DNA from: Brachypodius melanocephalos | Lineage: Eukaryota; Chordata; Aves; Passeriformes; Pycnonotidae | DNA: 64,000 bases | Reading direction: 5' to 3' | Assembly: GCA_013398615.1 (NCBI GenBank) | Contig: VZSR01000514.1 | Coordinates: 2,165,790 to 2,229,789 of the forward strand | Part shown: positions 63,181 through 64,000 of the stretch, piece by piece | How the letters are laid out: every line of letters begins with the position of its first letter | How positions within the stretch are numbered: the first letter of the stretch is position 1 | Translations under genes and position numbers: made by a program | Notes under the pieces: model-generated | What the model was told of the DNA's origin: nothing | The model's input: the letters and a program-made list of their open reading frames with translations, nothing else | Database searches by the model: none

Positions 63181-64000
63181 CAAAGCACGATGCAGGTGCT
63201 CTAAAGGTACAGAAAAATGGGGCTGCAAAACAGCTGTGATTCCAGCATACCTCCCTACTCATCCTGTATTTTCAGTGGGGTAATGTGAGGTACAGTCTGC
63301 TCATTTTCCTTGGTCCCATTCTTTGCTAGTATGATCAGAAATCACACCCCTTTACTGTTTATTACTCTGTTCACACTCTTCTCTCATCCATCAGTATTTT
63401 CATTCATGCAGTATTTCAGAGTATTCTTGGTCTTTTTACCAGCACAGGCTTTGAAAATCAAGGATAATTTTATTTAGATTGGCACACTGAGAGGCACCTG
63501 TTAAAAGCTGTCTCACCACATCTTGTAAATATAAAATATGTGAAAAACTAGTAATAGCCTGCAAGATTGGAAAATTTTAAATGCATGTGTATTGAATGTG
63601 CATATTAGATTTACTTGAAGTAGAAACATATATAGTGTAAATATATATTTCAGTCATAAATATATGTACAGATCCTAGGAGAATTAAATGGAAGTTCTGT
63701 AAATTGTATTAGATATTTGAGGAATCTCTTTTTTCACCAGATCCTCCTCCTAGCTTCATATTGTTTTATGTTTGCAAAGTATCTAAGTCAAAATGTGAAC
63801 TGATCCTGGATGGAAGTGTACCCATCTTACGCCTCAAGCTGATGTCTCTTTGACAAGGGAGTTGTACATTTTGTAGGGAAAGAAAGAAATGTTTTTCTTT
63901 CTTCATGCCTGTCAGTTCTTACTTAGTTTGAATCTCTAGCTCCCGGCCACCTTTAGAAGAAACATTAAATAAGCCTCAAATGAGGTAGATTTATGGGCAA

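Larger units (their letters stand above)
59125..64000 (+). other. NEURL1: NEURL1 intron 3 (partial, runs off the window)
   Basis: Begins with GTGAGT after a phase-1 exon end. No acceptor followed by recognisable NEURL1 coding sequence was found before the window ends, so at least 4.9 kb of this intron is present. It contains both copies of a 91-bp direct repeat, a minus-strand CR1 3' piece, a possible MIR remnant near 61.6-61.7 kb and an AT-rich tail after 63500. Confidence 0.85.

Overview
This is a vertebrate chromosome window, most likely from a bird. Three observations support that. Several fragments are recognisable as CR1 LINEs, the dominant avian retroposon. There are a few very old MIR-like SINE remnants but otherwise few repeats. 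The one protein-coding gene is split into short exons with canonical GT/AG junctions. A turtle or crocodilian is not excluded by sequence alone. No prokaryotic features, operons, CRISPR arrays, tRNAs or rRNAs were seen.

The only gene that can be supported is the 5' part of NEURL1 (neuralized E3 ubiquitin protein ligase 1) on the + strand. A first coding exon (32436-32469) lies in a CpG island and encodes an 11-residue N-terminus with an N-myristoylation signature. Intron 1 of 21.7 kb separates it from exon 2 (54137-54378). Intron 2 of 4.4 kb leads to exon 3 (58803-59124). Exons 2 and 3 together encode essentially the whole first neuralized homology repeat (NHR1). Phases agree exactly at all joins (1, 0, 1). 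Exon 3 ends in a good donor, so intron 3 runs off the right edge. The second NHR and the C-terminal RING finger are therefore outside the window.

Layout: 1-31300 is non-coding, either intergenic or intron of a longer NEURL1 transcript starting further upstream. It holds a CR1 3' end (about 1253-1408), MIR-like remnants (about 6960-7100 and 16895-17010), an old CR1 reverse-transcriptase fragment (about 29540-29700) and homopurine/homopyrimidine tracts. The stretch 31340-32700 is GC- and CpG-rich and is the presumed promoter. The rest is NEURL1 introns with another CR1 piece (about 34565-34840), A- or T-rich tracts, a minus-strand CR1 end (63108-63180) and an unassigned 91-bp sequence present twice in intron 3 (59449-59539 and 62913-63003).

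The long single-frame ORFs elsewhere, including a 263-codon minus-strand frame at 30921-31712, look like chance open frames. I found no convincing previously undescribed system. The best leads are the alternative myristoylated N-terminus, the intron 3 repeat pair and the two-part promoter region.
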